A stretch of 64,000 bases of DNA from Pseudomonas sp. PDM05 (lineage in GTDB: Bacteria; Pseudomonadota; Gammaproteobacteria; Pseudomonadales; Pseudomonadaceae), in NCBI RefSeq assembly GCF_014851685.1, contig NZ_JACVAC010000011.1, positions 124,001-188,000 of the forward strand, in the 5' to 3' direction. A program made the translations under genes and the position numbers. The notes below the pieces were generated by a model, which did not search any database, was not told the origin of the DNA, and saw only the letters and a program-made list of their open reading frames with translations. The first letter of the stretch is position 1. Each line of letters opens with the position of its first letter. Of the stretch, positions 8,168 to 15,894 are shown one piece after another.

Positions 8168-9082
8168 TTGACTGAGTCCATTCGCAATCCTCTGACCCTC
8201 TACCTCACCCGCCTGGCCCCCTCCAGCCAACTGACCATGCGCTACGTGCTGCAGGACGCCGCCGACCGCCTGGGTTTCGAGGACATCAACCTCGAAGACA
8301 TCGACTGGCACCTGTTGCAACCTGAACATGTGATCGCCCTGGTCGCCGCCTTGCGCGAGGACGGCTATGCGCCGAACACCTCTTCGCTGTACGTGAACGC
8401 AGTGCGCGGCGTGATGAATGAAGCCTGGCGCCTCAGCCTGATCAGCCAGGAACACCTGTTGCGCATGCGCACGGTCAAGGCCACGCCGGGTACGCGCCTG
8501 AGCCAGGGCCGCAACCTGCGGCGCACGCTGATCCGCGAGATGATGGACGTCTGCGCCGCCGACCCACGCCCCCAAGGGCTGCGCGATGCGGCGCTGATCG
8601 GGATTTTGTACGGTTCGGGCATGCGCAAGTCGGAGTCGGTCAACCTCGACCTGGCGCAGATCAACTTCGAAGAGCGCAGCCTGCGGGTGATCGGCAAGGG
8701 CAACAAGGAACTGATCAAGTACGCGCCGGCCTGGGCTTTTGCCAAATTGCAGGCGTGGCTGGATTTTCGGCGTGAACAGCTTAAAGAAGGCGAGAGCGAC
8801 GACACGTTTCTGTTCAACCGCATCCGCCGGGGCAGCCACATCACCCGCGAACGCATCACCAAGCACGCGATCTACTACATTGCCCGCCAGCGCGGTGAGC
8901 AAGTCGGCGTGAAGATCATGCCCCATGATTTCCGCCGCTCATTTATCACGCGGGTGATCGAGGAGCATGACCTGTCGATTGCGCAGAAACTGGCGCACCA
9001 CACCAATATCCAGACCACCGCCAGCTATGACGTGCGCGAGGACAACGAGCGGCGCCGGGCGGTGGATCGGTTTGATTTGTGA
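8168..9082 (+). CDS. Tyrosine-type site-specific recombinase/integrase
   Basis: A 304-residue phage-integrase-family recombinase. The N-terminal core-binding (SAM-like) region covers roughly residues 1-100 and the catalytic domain follows. Visible active-site elements are the first Arg in YGSGMRKSES, the beta-hairpin Lys in VIGKGNKE, His-x2-Arg in MPHDFRRSF, the second His in LAHHTNIQTT and the nucleophile Tyr in TTASYDVRED. Length is like XerC/XerD rather than a full phage integrase. Start is TTG at 8168 with AAAGG about 10 nt upstream. It stands alone with no excisionase or phage genes, about 4 kb from the dif site; target unknown. It could act on the adjacent inverted repeat. Confidence 0.85.
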   Translation: MTESIRNPLTLYLTRLAPSSQLTMRYVLQDAADRLGFEDINLEDIDWHLLQPEHVIALVAALREDGYAPNTSSLYVNAVRGVMNEAWRLSLISQEHLLRMRTVKATPGTRLSQGRNLRRTLIREMMDVCAADPRPQGLRDAALIGILYGSGMRKSESVNLDLAQINFEERSLRVIGKGNKELIKYAPAWAFAKLQAWLDFRREQLKEGESDDTFLFNRIRRGSHITRERITKHAIYYIARQRGEQVGVKIMPHDFRRSFITRVIEEHDLSIAQKLAHHTNIQTTASYDVREDNERRRAVDRFDL

Positions 9083-9098
9083 TGGGCCTTGCCCGGGA

Positions 9099-10307
9099 TC
9101 AGGAGGAGGGTGGGGCACTGCTAAAGTGAGCGGGCAAGCGGCGTAACGTCCACAGGGTCACCAGCAGCGCCGCGACGGCACACAGTGCAATGCCGATCAA
9201 CATTGGCGCCGGCGTATGGTCAGCAAACACGCCGACCACGGTCATGGACACCGCTGCAGTGATCATCTGAATCGCCCCCAGCAGTGCAGAGGCAGAACCC
9301 GCCACCGCGCCGTGGTCCTCCAGGGACAAAACGCCCGCCGCCGGCAGCAACAGGCCGAGAAAACCGAAACCGATGAACAGTAGCGTCATCATCAACGGCA
9401 GGCTATCGACCCACAGTGTGGTCACGGCCAGCGTGCCCAATACGCTTGCCACTGCCACCACTGACCAACGAATCACCGATGCGAGGCCAAAGCGCGCACT
9501 GAGGCGTGCGGTCAGTTGGCTCATGGCAAAGAACGACGCCGCATTCAGCGCAAAACACAGGCTGAATTGGGCGGGGGTCAGGCCGAAGTATTCGATATAC
9601 ACGAACGGCGCGCTGCCGATGAATACAAAGAACGTGGCCAGGCCGAAACCGCTGACGACCGAAAGCCCGGTGAAGAGCGGATCACGCAGCAGCGCCCCGT
9701 AACTGCCAAACGCGTTGCCCAGGTTTTTGCCCAGGCGCCGTTCGGCGGGATGGGTTTCGGGCAACTGCACGACCGTCATCACCAGGCACGCCACGGCTAC
9801 CGCGGCGAGCAGTGCAAACACTTCGCGCCAACTCCAGATCGAAATCACTACGCTGCCGGCCAGCGGCGCAAGAATCGGCGAAACACTCATCACCAGCATC
9901 AGCAAGGCCATCAGGCGTGCGGCTTCGTGGCCGGTGTACAGATCGCGCACAATCGCCCGGGGAATCACCATCCCTGCACAGGCGCCAAACGCCTGCAGCG
10001 CACGAAAGCCGATCAGCACTTCAATGCTCGGGGCCAGCGCACAACCGACACTGCCCACCGCAAAAATCACCAGCCCGGCGTAAATCGGCGGTTTGCGCCC
10101 GAATACATCACTGATCGGCCCATAGAACAGCTGGCACACGCCGATGATCATGAAGAACACGGTCAGGCTCATCTGCACCGCAGCCGGCGAGGCGTGCAGG
10201 CTGGCGCCGAGGGTGGGGAGCGCGGGCAGGTAGCTGTCGATGGCGAACGGGCCGACGGCGGTGATCAAGCCCAGGAGCAGGGCGAGGCGAGCAATACTTC
10301 GAGACAT
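9099..10307 (-). CDS. Bcr/CflA-family MFS drug exporter
   Basis: A 402-residue major facilitator with 12 predicted transmembrane helices, likely an inner-membrane proton/drug antiporter. The N-terminal DSYLPALPTLGASL and the loop 2-3 signature GPISDVFGRKPPIYAG are typical of the Bcr/CflA (DHA1) group, as is the RALQAFGACAGMVIPRAIVRD motif in helix 4-5. It is convergent with the recombinase gene and divergent from the chemoreceptor at 10448. Substrate cannot be read from sequence. Confidence 0.88.
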   Translation of the reverse strand: MSRSIARLALLLGLITAVGPFAIDSYLPALPTLGASLHASPAAVQMSLTVFFMIIGVCQLFYGPISDVFGRKPPIYAGLVIFAVGSVGCALAPSIEVLIGFRALQAFGACAGMVIPRAIVRDLYTGHEAARLMALLMLVMSVSPILAPLAGSVVISIWSWREVFALLAAVAVACLVMTVVQLPETHPAERRLGKNLGNAFGSYGALLRDPLFTGLSVVSGFGLATFFVFIGSAPFVYIEYFGLTPAQFSLCFALNAASFFAMSQLTARLSARFGLASVIRWSVVAVASVLGTLAVTTLWVDSLPLMMTLLFIGFGFLGLLLPAAGVLSLEDHGAVAGSASALLGAIQMITAAVSMTVVGVFADHTPAPMLIGIALCAVAALLVTLWTLRRLPAHFSSAPPSS

Positions 10308-10447
10308 GGGCTATTCCAGGCCAAGCAAAGGGCGGCCAGCTTAAGGTATCCGCGCAAATCCGCAAACTTAGGCTTCAATAACAAGCAATTGATGCCGATA
10401 ACAGTTCAGGCGAAGCCTAACTGGCGGCCAGGCACGGGGATACCAGC

Positions 10448-12061
10448 ATGACGATTAAACTACGCTTGATGCTGTTGATTGCGACAGGTTTGATTACCGC
10501 CTTGATCATGAGCCTGGCCAGCTACGTAGGTAACAGCCGGATGAGCAGCGCCGTGCAGGACAATGAGCAGAGCATGACGGTGCTGCGCAATCATATGGAG
10601 GCCGACATGATGCACGACGCGCTGCGGGCGGACGTGTTGTCGGCGATGTTGGTGGGGTTGGGCAAAAGCACCAGTACCGAGGCCGAGGTCAACAGCTCGC
10701 TGAAGGAACACGCCGAACACTTTCGCCAGGTCCTGGCGGACAACCTCAAGCTGCCGCTGGATGATTCACTCAGGGCCAGCCTGGAAAAAATCAAACCCAG
10801 CCTCGACACCTATATCAGTGCCGGCGAGCGCATCGTCACCCTGGCCCTGGCCAATCCGGAAGCGGCACGCGAGCAACTGGGCACCTTTAATAGCGCCTTC
10901 ACTCAGCTTGAAGAGCAAATGGCAGGCCTGAGCGAACTGATCGAATCCAACACCCAACAAACCAGCGTCGGCACGCGGCAGACGATCAGCAACGCCAACT
11001 TGACCTTGGGCGCCGTGCTGATTGCCAGCCTGTTGTTGCTGCTGGCGCAAGGCCGCTGGGTCATGTTGAGCATTATGGGGCCGCTGCAGGCCGCCAGCCG
11101 CATTGCCGCCAGCATCGCCCGAGGCATCTTGAGCGAGCCGATTGTCGAACCGGCGCGCAAGGATGAAGCCAGCACATTGATCCGCAGCCTCGCCACCATG
11201 CAGCGCGACTTGCGCGGCATGATCGAAGTGGTGCGCAGCAACGCCCATGGCGTCAACGGCATGAGTGAAAAACTCAGCCACGGCTGCCATGAAGTGGCCG
11301 GCAGCAGCCAGCAACAAAGCGCGGCGGCCAGCACCATGGCGGCAGCGGCGAGTGAAATGACCGCCAGCATCGAGGAAATCACCCGGCACGCCGGTCGAGC
11401 GTTGAATATGGCGCATCAGGCCGAGTCCCTGGCCAAGGACGGCGGCCGGGTGATTCATCAAGTCGTCAGTGACATGGACGGTATCGCCCGCTCGGCGCAG
11501 CAATCGGCCCAGGTTATCCGTACGCTGGATAAGGAGTCCGAGGCGATTTTCAGCATTATCCAAGTGATCAAGGGCATCGCCGACCAAACCAACCTGCTGG
11601 CGTTGAATGCCGCGATCGAAGCAGCCCGCGCCGGCGAACAGGGACGGGGTTTCGCGGTGGTCGCCGATGAAGTGCGCAGCCTGGCAGGCCGCACCAGCAC
11701 GTCCACCCAGGAAATTGCCAGCATGGTCGCACGCATCCAGCAAAACACCCGGGAAGCAGTGACCAGCATGGAGGAGGGCGTCGCACAGGTGGATAAAGGC
11801 ATGGCGGTGACGGCGGAAGTCGAACGCGCTATCCGCGAGATTTTGCAGGCCACGTTGAGCACCACGGAGTTGGTCAACGACATCTCCCGCACCATCGGCG
11901 AACAAAGCCTGGCCAGCAATGAAATCGCCCATCAAGTGGAGATGATTGCGGGCATGTCGGAGAATAATAGCCGAGTGATTGCCACGACTGCGTCGACGAC
12001 AGATGAATTGTCATCGTTGGCGGGGGAGCTTTCGCAGTCGGTGGATCGTTTCAGATTGTAG
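10448..12061 (+). CDS. Methyl-accepting chemotaxis protein
   Basis: A 537-residue transmembrane chemoreceptor. TM1 is at about residues 8-28, a helical periplasmic sensor of about 150 residues follows (no recognisable Cache or PAS motif, probably a four-helix bundle), then TM2 near 180-200 and a HAMP domain. The cytoplasmic tip shows the invariant TNLLALNAAIEAARAGEQGRG segment and flanking methylation helices rich in Ala/Ser/Glu. No CheR-tethering pentapeptide at the C-terminus. It is a single gene, 140 bp from the divergent exporter; the ligand is unknown. A GGGGAT site precedes the ATG. Confidence 0.92.
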   Translation: MTIKLRLMLLIATGLITALIMSLASYVGNSRMSSAVQDNEQSMTVLRNHMEADMMHDALRADVLSAMLVGLGKSTSTEAEVNSSLKEHAEHFRQVLADNLKLPLDDSLRASLEKIKPSLDTYISAGERIVTLALANPEAAREQLGTFNSAFTQLEEQMAGLSELIESNTQQTSVGTRQTISNANLTLGAVLIASLLLLLAQGRWVMLSIMGPLQAASRIAASIARGILSEPIVEPARKDEASTLIRSLATMQRDLRGMIEVVRSNAHGVNGMSEKLSHGCHEVAGSSQQQSAAASTMAAAASEMTASIEEITRHAGRALNMAHQAESLAKDGGRVIHQVVSDMDGIARSAQQSAQVIRTLDKESEAIFSIIQVIKGIADQTNLLALNAAIEAARAGEQGRGFAVVADEVRSLAGRTSTSTQEIASMVARIQQNTREAVTSMEEGVAQVDKGMAVTAEVERAIREILQATLSTTELVNDISRTIGEQSLASNEIAHQVEMIAGMSENNSRVIATTASTTDELSSLAGELSQSVDRFRL

Positions 12062-12067
12062 GTTGGT

Positions 12068-12103
12068 TATAACTAAACTAAATGACTATTTAGTTTAGTT
12101 ATA
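12068..12103. repeat. Perfect 16-bp AT-rich palindrome with 4-nt loop
   Basis: TATAACTAAACTAAAT (12068-12083) and its exact complement at 12088-12103 are separated by GACT. It begins 7 nt after the MCP stop codon. It may act as a terminator hairpin, but its AT content is unusual for this genome; a GC-rich terminator-like hairpin (AGGCG ... CGCCT then T5, about 12122-12145) follows it. Confidence 0.6.
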
Positions 12104-12237
12104 TATTATTTGAATAGTGCCAGGCGGGTCAGGGCGCCTTTTTGTCAGTAGCGCCGAGCCCCAAACATTGCTATGTCGTTGAAAGGCCACGAAATTACAA
12201 ATAAAGATCATTGCGCAGGGAAATTTTTCCGAACGCC

Positions 12238-12334
12238 CTTGAATTTTTGTCTTCTGTTCCTACCTAGGGTTTTACGTGATGCCGAATGAGGGTCACGTCT
12301 CAAATCACTTGGAGAAAACTCAGGAGATTTAGCA
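12238..12334 (+). promoter_or_regulatory. Probable heat-shock promoter and leader of the small heat-shock gene
   Basis: CTTGAA at 12238-12243 followed 15 nt later by CCTACCTA (from 12259) resembles a sigma-32 promoter (consensus CTTGAA and CCCCAT). The leader then contains a 6-bp hairpin ACGTGA/TCACGT (12274-12298) and an AGGAG ribosome site near 12321-12325. IbpA-type mRNAs often carry ROSE RNA thermometers; a sequestering helix over this AGGAG was not convincing by eye. Confidence 0.4.
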
Positions 12335-12793
12335 ATGGCTACTACTCTTTCGTTGGCCCCACTTTTCCGCCATTCGGTCGGCTTTGACCGTTTCAATGAC
12401 CTTTTCGAATCGGCGCTTCGCAGTGAGGCCGGAACTTCCTATCCTCCCCACAACGTCGAAAAGCACGGCGATGACCATTATCGAATTGTCATCGCGGTGG
12501 CAGGCCTTGCTGAGGCGGATTTAGACATCCAGGTTGAAAAAGGCGTTTTGACGGTCGCTGGTGATAAGCGAGAAAGCAACGAAGATGTCACCTACCTGCA
12601 TCAAGGTATCGCTCAGCGGGCGTTCCGGCTGTCGTTCCGCTTGATGGATCACATTGAGGTGCAGGGCGCGAAGCTCGCCAACGGCTTGCTGAATATTGAC
12701 TTGCTCCGAGTTGTACCGGAGGAGGCGAAGCCTAAGCGCATCATGATCGGAGGGGCTGAGTCTACTGACTCTAAGCCGGTCAGTGAGCAGTAA
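12335..12793 (+). CDS. ibpA: Small heat-shock protein (Hsp20/IbpA type)
   Basis: A 152-residue alpha-crystallin-domain chaperone that holds unfolded proteins for refolding by DnaK/ClpB. The N-terminus has the IbpA-like LFRHSVGFDRFNDLFESAL, the alpha-crystallin domain covers about residues 38-130 (NVEKHGDDHYRIVIAVAGL, VEKGVLTVAGDK) and ends with the beta-9 segment GLLNIDLLRVVPEEAKPKRI. The first AFRLSFRL strand supports the family. It is monocistronic, with a strong terminator just after it. The symbol is used for family membership; a second ibp paralogue elsewhere cannot be excluded. Confidence 0.88.
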   Translation: MATTLSLAPLFRHSVGFDRFNDLFESALRSEAGTSYPPHNVEKHGDDHYRIVIAVAGLAEADLDIQVEKGVLTVAGDKRESNEDVTYLHQGIAQRAFRLSFRLMDHIEVQGAKLANGLLNIDLLRVVPEEAKPKRIMIGGAESTDSKPVSEQ

Positions 12794-12804
12794 GGTGAAC
12801 AATG

Positions 12805-12830
12805 AGGCGCTCTTCGGAGCGCCTTTTTTT
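12805..12830 (+). terminator. Rho-independent terminator after ibpA
   Basis: Perfect 8-bp stem AGGCGCTC/GAGCGCCT closed by a TTCG tetraloop and followed by a T run to 12830. It lies 12 nt after the ibpA stop codon. Confidence 0.9.
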
Positions 12831-12848
12831 GAGTATCACTACATCAGT

Positions 12849-12956
12849 TATCACCTGATGCATCGGTACGACTGGATTCGACCGCACCAGTTCAACGATG
12901 GGCTGGCCCCGGCTCAGGCCGAGAAAAAACTTAACGTCGTGTCCGGGATTAGTTGA
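12849..12956 (+). pseudogene. C-terminal relic of an IS3-family transposase (OrfB)
   Basis: An open frame of 35 codons reading YHLMHRYDWIRPHQFNDGL, then APAQAEKKLNVVSGIS and a stop at 12954-12956. The RPHQFNDGLAPA block and the VSGIS end are the C-terminus of IS3-family (IS51-like) transposases, after the last catalytic Glu. No upstream part or terminal repeat was found; the ibpA terminator lies only about 20 bp before it. It is a deletion remnant within the dif region. Confidence 0.65.
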
Positions 12957-13080
12957 CCACTACACACAGTCCTTGAAGCGAGAAGAGTTGAGGGTTGAGA
13001 GGATTGCCATTGGCCAGGGAGTAACCCTTGGTTTGAGATTTGCAATCTGGCCTGTAACGCCCCTGTTGGGTGTGCATGGT

Positions 13081-13108
13081 ATTACGCATAATGTATATTA
13101 TGTTAAAT
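13081..13108 (+). other. dif: Chromosome dimer resolution site dif
   Basis: The 28-bp site has XerC arm ATTACGCATAA (13081-13091), central region TGTATA and XerD arm TTATGTTAAAT (13098-13108). From the central region through the XerD arm it equals the E. coli dif sequence, and the XerC arm matches at the inner positions; the Pseudomonas dif as I recall it differs only at the outer end. XerC and XerD recombine here, under FtsK control, at the replication terminus. Only a copy near the terminus is expected, so this marks the ter region of the chromosome. GGGNAGGG octamers point to it from both sides. Confidence 0.92.
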
Positions 13109-13239
13109 CGTGTACTGCGTATCACATGTTCATAAGCTGTGAATGAGATGGTGAGGCAATCGCGAAATAAAGAGACTCTGATGGGCCGCGGCGTTCCCTC
13201 GCTGTGTATCTTCATTCGGGATCTCACGCGGCCTGCTCT
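13109..13239. other. Non-coding stretch next to dif
   Basis: Together with 12957-13080 this stretch holds no recognisable gene or relic on either strand. Short open frames here have no ribosome site and no family resemblance. Confidence 0.5.
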
Positions 13240-13458
13240 TCAGGAAATGTCTGGGATGTCGACTGGATCTACGGGTACCAAGTGCTGAGCCAGTATCCGC
13301 AGCTTACCAAGCAGCTCGTCAAATGTGACGACCTTGACGTCCTTACAGGCGTTGCGAAAGATCTCGAAGCTGCGCCGGCGGCCCTCTTCGGTTGGTAACG
13401 TCGAGATCGCCGAATGGTTTCCTGATGACGAACAGACAGACGACGACTGCTCACTCTC
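13240..13458 (-). pseudogene. Truncated Shedu-like (DUF4263) gene, C-terminal end only
   Basis: The minus-strand frame from 13458 to the TGA at 13240-13242 is open for 72 codons. It contains EGRRRSFEIFRNACKDVK followed by VVTFDELLGKLRILAQHL. The RRxSFExFR...vxxVxTFDELxxkxxxL pattern is the C-terminal signature of DUF4263/Shedu (SduA) proteins, PD-(D/E)XK nucleases involved in phage defence. The nuclease core is missing: the frame ends at the terminal repeat of an IS3-family element (13459-13483), so the gene was probably cut by insertion followed by decay. Family call is by motif recall only. Confidence 0.5.
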
Positions 13459-13483
13459 TGAATCGCCCCGGATTCTCTAGACA
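13459..13483 (-). mobile_element. Terminal inverted repeat of an IS3-family element
   Basis: Read on the minus strand, TGTCTAGAGAATCC then GGGGCGATTCA ends with CA at 13459. This is the usual right-end form of IS3-family elements whose left ends read TGAATCGCCCCGG. It adjoins the transposase C-terminus at 13477-13563 and marks the junction with the Shedu-like relic. No matching left end was found in the window. Confidence 0.6.
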
Positions 13484-13563
13484 CCTTGCAAGCTCATTGC
13501 GTAACGCTTTTCAAACTCTACCGGTGACAGCTGATTGTTGAGTGGCAGTTGAAACCAACGCTC
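13477..13563 (-). pseudogene. C-terminal relic of a second IS3-family transposase
   Basis: 28 codons ERWFQLPLNNQLSPVEFEK then RYAMSLQGV and a TAG stop overlapping the terminal repeat. The NNQLSPVEFEKRY pattern is the end of IS3-family OrfB proteins, and the stop inside the inverted repeat is normal for these elements. The rest of the element is gone; sequence upstream leads straight into the 3' end of the Lrp gene (13592). Confidence 0.6.
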
Positions 13564-13591
13564 ACAAAATAGCGGTAACTGCTCCTTCCTA

Positions 13592-14068
13592 CTAGCCGAC
13601 CATCAAGTTCACTGGCGCTTTTACTTCCTTAACGACAAAAGCGGTACAAACATCCTTGACGCTCGGAAAACCATTTATATTTTTTCTAGCGAACTCGCTA
13701 AACGCTGCCAAATCTGTTGCCAAGACCGTCAACTGATAATCATAAACACCAGAGACACAGTGACAGGCTATTACTTGCTCAAATGACGTTATAGATTCCT
13801 CAAAAGACTTCATATGACTGGTGTCCTTTTGATCTAAGGCCACCTGCACGAAGGCAGTTATAGCGTATCCAAGCATCTCGGTATTTATGCTTGCATGGTA
13901 ACCACGTATTAGACCTACTTCCTCAAGCCTTTTGACCCGGCGCCAGCATGGAGAGGCGCTTAAAGACACCAACTCCGCAAGCTCTGCACTAGAAAGCCTT
14001 GCATCTCGCTGGAGCGCCCCCAGAATACGGCGATCGGTACCGTCTATTTTAACTTTTGGAATGATCAT
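13592..14068 (-). CDS. Lrp/AsnC-family transcriptional regulator
   Basis: A 158-residue regulator with an N-terminal winged HTH (DRRILGALQRDARLSSAELA, then SASPCWRRVKRLEEVGLIRG) and a C-terminal RAM effector domain (VSGVYDYQLTVLATDL). The family senses amino acids and forms octamers. It is a single gene on the minus strand in an AT-richer zone, downstream of ilvE and the binding-protein relic, so it may control that branched-chain amino-acid module; this is inference from context. ATG at 14066-14068. Confidence 0.88.
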   Translation of the reverse strand: MIIPKVKIDGTDRRILGALQRDARLSSAELAELVSLSASPCWRRVKRLEEVGLIRGYHASINTEMLGYAITAFVQVALDQKDTSHMKSFEESITSFEQVIACHCVSGVYDYQLTVLATDLAAFSEFARKNINGFPSVKDVCTAFVVKEVKAPVNLMVG

Positions 14069-14739
14069 TTCAAAAACCCCACAAATACAGAATTTTCATT
14101 CTGTATCTACTTAATAGAATTAGTGATTTTAGCATATCTTTTTTCTGGAAGAATGTAGTATCTTTCCGCCGGTTCGCTTGCTGCTTTGGGTTGAGATCCT
14201 GATATCTTGAAGCGACCCCACAAGGGACAATTGAGGTGAGAATCGCCATATCGGAAACTAAACGACTAGCGTTGTTTGGCGGCGATAGGGGTTCACCCGA
14301 AAGCAGTAGCAACCGGCCTCCCTTTTCTTATTTCTACTTAGTTACCAAGCCTAAGAAAAAATAACATCCAAGTCGACTTTTGAACCCAATTTCATTGCGA
14401 ACACATTGGCTGGATTGAAAGCTAGAATTGCGTCATCACTCTCGCAATCGTACAATACAAATTAATACAATCAACAACAGCGGTGGATTTAATAGCACCT
14501 TTAATGAGACTGCTCGAAAGTCTGCCACACTTAGCGAATTCAGCTTATTTGCCATCATCGCTATGCGACACTTAGGAGTTTTCATCTGCAACACCACAAA
14601 TCTCTGAGTTTTTGACTTGTTCTTAGGGAATGGGGAGCAGTGAGCCTGGGCAATCTCCCTGCTATATCCACATCCCCTTCTATATCAAGAAGTCACACCA
14701 TCGCTTAGTGCTATCACATTATCAAAAATGTTTTACTGC
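14069..14739. other. Gene-free AT-rich stretch
   Basis: About 670 bp with no supportable gene. Open frames here lack family resemblance or ribosome sites. Base composition is well below that of the flanking core genes, fitting decayed horizontally acquired DNA. It presumably contains the promoter of the Lrp gene next to 14068. Confidence 0.5.
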
Positions 14740-14895
14740 TCACTCCCCTCCCCCCGCTGCATTTATTTGCTCAATTGCAGTCAAAGCACCAGCGGATACC
14801 ATATTTCCATATTGCGCAACTGGCCCACTCATCGGCCCCGCGATTGCAGTTTTAATCGTTCCAGCGTGCGCCGCCCCAACTGCACGGATACTTAC
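14740..14895 (-). pseudogene. N-terminal relic of a branched-chain amino-acid ABC binding protein (LivK/BraC type)
   Basis: Minus-strand frame of 51 codons between two stops without a start codon. It reads AAHAGTIKTAIAGPMSGPVA then QYGNMVSAGALTAIEQINAAG. This matches the signal-peptide end and mature N-terminus of LivK/BraC (typically ADTIKIGIAGPxTGPVAQYGDMxxxGxxxAIEQINAxGG). A stop follows GGGE and nothing of the remaining 300 residues is recognisable. It lies 14 bp downstream of ilvE on the same strand, so a transporter was once linked to the aminotransferase. Confidence 0.7.
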
Positions 14896-14908
14896 TCACG
14901 CTCAACCG

Positions 14909-15829
14909 TCAGACGTAAGTCAACCAATGGGCATACTTTTCATTAGTGCCACGTACAGCGGAGAAGTAGATCTCTTGAATCTGCTGTGTAATAGGGCCTC
15001 GCGAGCCAGCGCCAATTGTCCTGCCATCAAGTTCACGAATAGGAGTGACCTCAGCAGCGGTACCTGTGAAAAAGGCCTCATCACAGCAATACAGCTCATC
15101 ACGGGTGATTCGTTTCTCCCTGATTTCCAAACCTAAATCCCTGGCGATAACCATAACTGAGTCACGGGTTATGCCATCAAGACACGACGCCAAGTCCGGG
15201 GTGTAAATGACCCCACCGCGAACCATGAAGATATTCTCGCCAGCACCTTCACTTACGTAGCCTTCAGTATCTAGCAGCAGAGCCTCATCAAAGCCAAGAG
15301 AAGTGACTTCACGGTTTGCCAGGATTGAGTTGATGTAATAACCGCAAGCTTTTGCACGAACCATAGAAACATTGACGTGATGACGGGTAAAAGAGGAGGT
15401 TTTTACTCGAATGCCTTTTTCCATCCCTTCTTCCCCTAGGTAAGAGCCCATGGGCCACGCAGCTGTTGCAACGTGAATTTTATTGTTCTTTGCCGCGATG
15501 CTCAGAAAGTCTGAGCCGATCCATACTAATGGTCGCAGATAGCATGAGTCGTACTCATTTGCGCGAATGACTTCTACACAAGAATTACTTACAGCTTTTT
15601 CATCAAATGGAATTTCCAATTGAAAAATTTTAGCTGAGTTGAAGAGACGACGAATATGCTCCTTCAGACGAAAAATTGCCGGGCCGCGCGCCGTTTCGTA
15701 TGCGCGTATTCCCTCGAACACGCCCATGCCATAGTGAAGTGTATGGGTCAAAATGTGAGTATTGGCATCACGCCACTCAACCAACTCACCATCTTTCCAG
15801 ATTTTCCCATCACGATCCGACATCGACAT
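14909..15829 (-). CDS. ilvE: Branched-chain amino-acid aminotransferase
   Basis: PLP-dependent class IV aminotransferase interconverting Leu/Ile/Val and their 2-oxo acids with 2-oxoglutarate. The 306-residue protein shows THTLHYGMGVFEGIRAY, the PLP lysine in VRAKACGYYINS, EGAGENIFMVRGG and FTGTAAEVTPI, all hallmarks of IlvE. It is AT-richer than core genes and sits with an aldolase, so it may be an extra copy for catabolism rather than the housekeeping enzyme. The aldolase gene lies 65 bp upstream on the same strand. The start could also be the second Met (MSDRDGK). Confidence 0.9.
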   Translation of the reverse strand: MSMSDRDGKIWKDGELVEWRDANTHILTHTLHYGMGVFEGIRAYETARGPAIFRLKEHIRRLFNSAKIFQLEIPFDEKAVSNSCVEVIRANEYDSCYLRPLVWIGSDFLSIAAKNNKIHVATAAWPMGSYLGEEGMEKGIRVKTSSFTRHHVNVSMVRAKACGYYINSILANREVTSLGFDEALLLDTEGYVSEGAGENIFMVRGGVIYTPDLASCLDGITRDSVMVIARDLGLEIREKRITRDELYCCDEAFFTGTAAEVTPIRELDGRTIGAGSRGPITQQIQEIYFSAVRGTNEKYAHWLTYV

Positions 15830-15894
15830 TTACTATATCCAATAATAAATCAAACAACAGTACTCAACGAGATTGCTCAATGATCAATTAGAAA

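Noticed and set aside
14630..15136. 168-codon plus-strand frame overlapping the ilvE 3' end
   Set aside because: Antisense to ilvE and to the LivK-type relic, both of which have clear protein similarity on the minus strand.
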